A stretch of DNA of 6,304 nt from Bacteroidota bacterium (GTDB taxonomy: Bacteria; Bacteroidota; Bacteroidia; Bacteroidales; 4484-276): contig JABMQA010001069.1 of the NCBI GenBank assembly GCA_013203545.1, positions 1 through 6,304 on the forward strand. Reading direction: 5' to 3'. Shown piece after piece: positions 6,302 to 6,304 of this stretch. The notes under the pieces were generated by a model, which saw nothing but the letters and a program-made list of their open reading frames with translations, searched no databases and was not told where the DNA came from. Position numbers and translations under genes: made by a program. Numbering within the stretch: position 1 is the first letter of the stretch; the number at the start of each line of letters is the position of its first letter.

Positions 6302-6304
6302 AAC

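Noticed and set aside
1..6304. CRISPR array, tRNA or rRNA genes
   Set aside because: No regularly spaced direct repeats and no cloverleaf or rRNA-like segments were seen on either strand.

Overview
The window looks like a stretch of a Gram-negative, probably deltaproteobacterial (Desulfobacterota / Desulfobacterales-like) chromosome. The evidence is a predicted outer-membrane barrel of the DUF1302 family, a periplasmic DUF1329 protein, and a secreted FG-GAP/VCBS protein. The C-terminal module of the last one, ending in an 'IPQTEIQPYDFTA' type strand, resembles domains I associate with sulfate-reducing deltaproteobacteria. The taxonomic call is inference from remembered family style, not from a search.

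Layout. (1) Positions 1-1192 are the right-hand part of an IS3-family insertion sequence: the 3' part of orfA (HTH plus coiled coil), an A9 slippery tract with the classic A AAA AAG heptamer, orfB with a complete D-D-(35)-E catalytic triad, and a right terminal repeat ending in 5'-CA at 1192. The left end lies outside the window. (2) Positions 1193-1293 are a short gene-free leader. It may carry a hybrid promoter whose -35 box lies in the IS end and whose -10 box lies in the flanking DNA. (3) Positions 1294-6172 hold three collinear genes with strong Shine-Dalgarno sequences and gaps of only 33 and 49 bp: a DUF1302 outer-membrane protein, a DUF1329 periplasmic protein, and a 649-residue secreted protein with seven FG-GAP-like calcium-loop repeats, a thrombospondin type 3 segment and a C-terminal Ig-like/carboxypeptidase-regulatory-like domain. 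(4) A strong intrinsic terminator at 6209-6239 closes the set. The last 64 bases hold only a small inverted repeat at the window edge.

Working together (inference). All three operon products carry Sec signal peptides, so the unit acts in the envelope. DUF1302 and DUF1329 genes are a recurrent neighbouring pair, usually discussed in connection with movement of hydrophobic molecules to or across the outer membrane, often near an MMPL/RND pump and a YCF48-like beta-propeller. Here the third position is taken by a predicted seven-bladed FG-GAP propeller, and no pump is in view. The most interesting hypothesis is that this propeller protein is the exported or surface partner of the DUF1302/DUF1329 pair. 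The second is that transcription of the unit has come under the influence of the IS inserted about 100 bp upstream.
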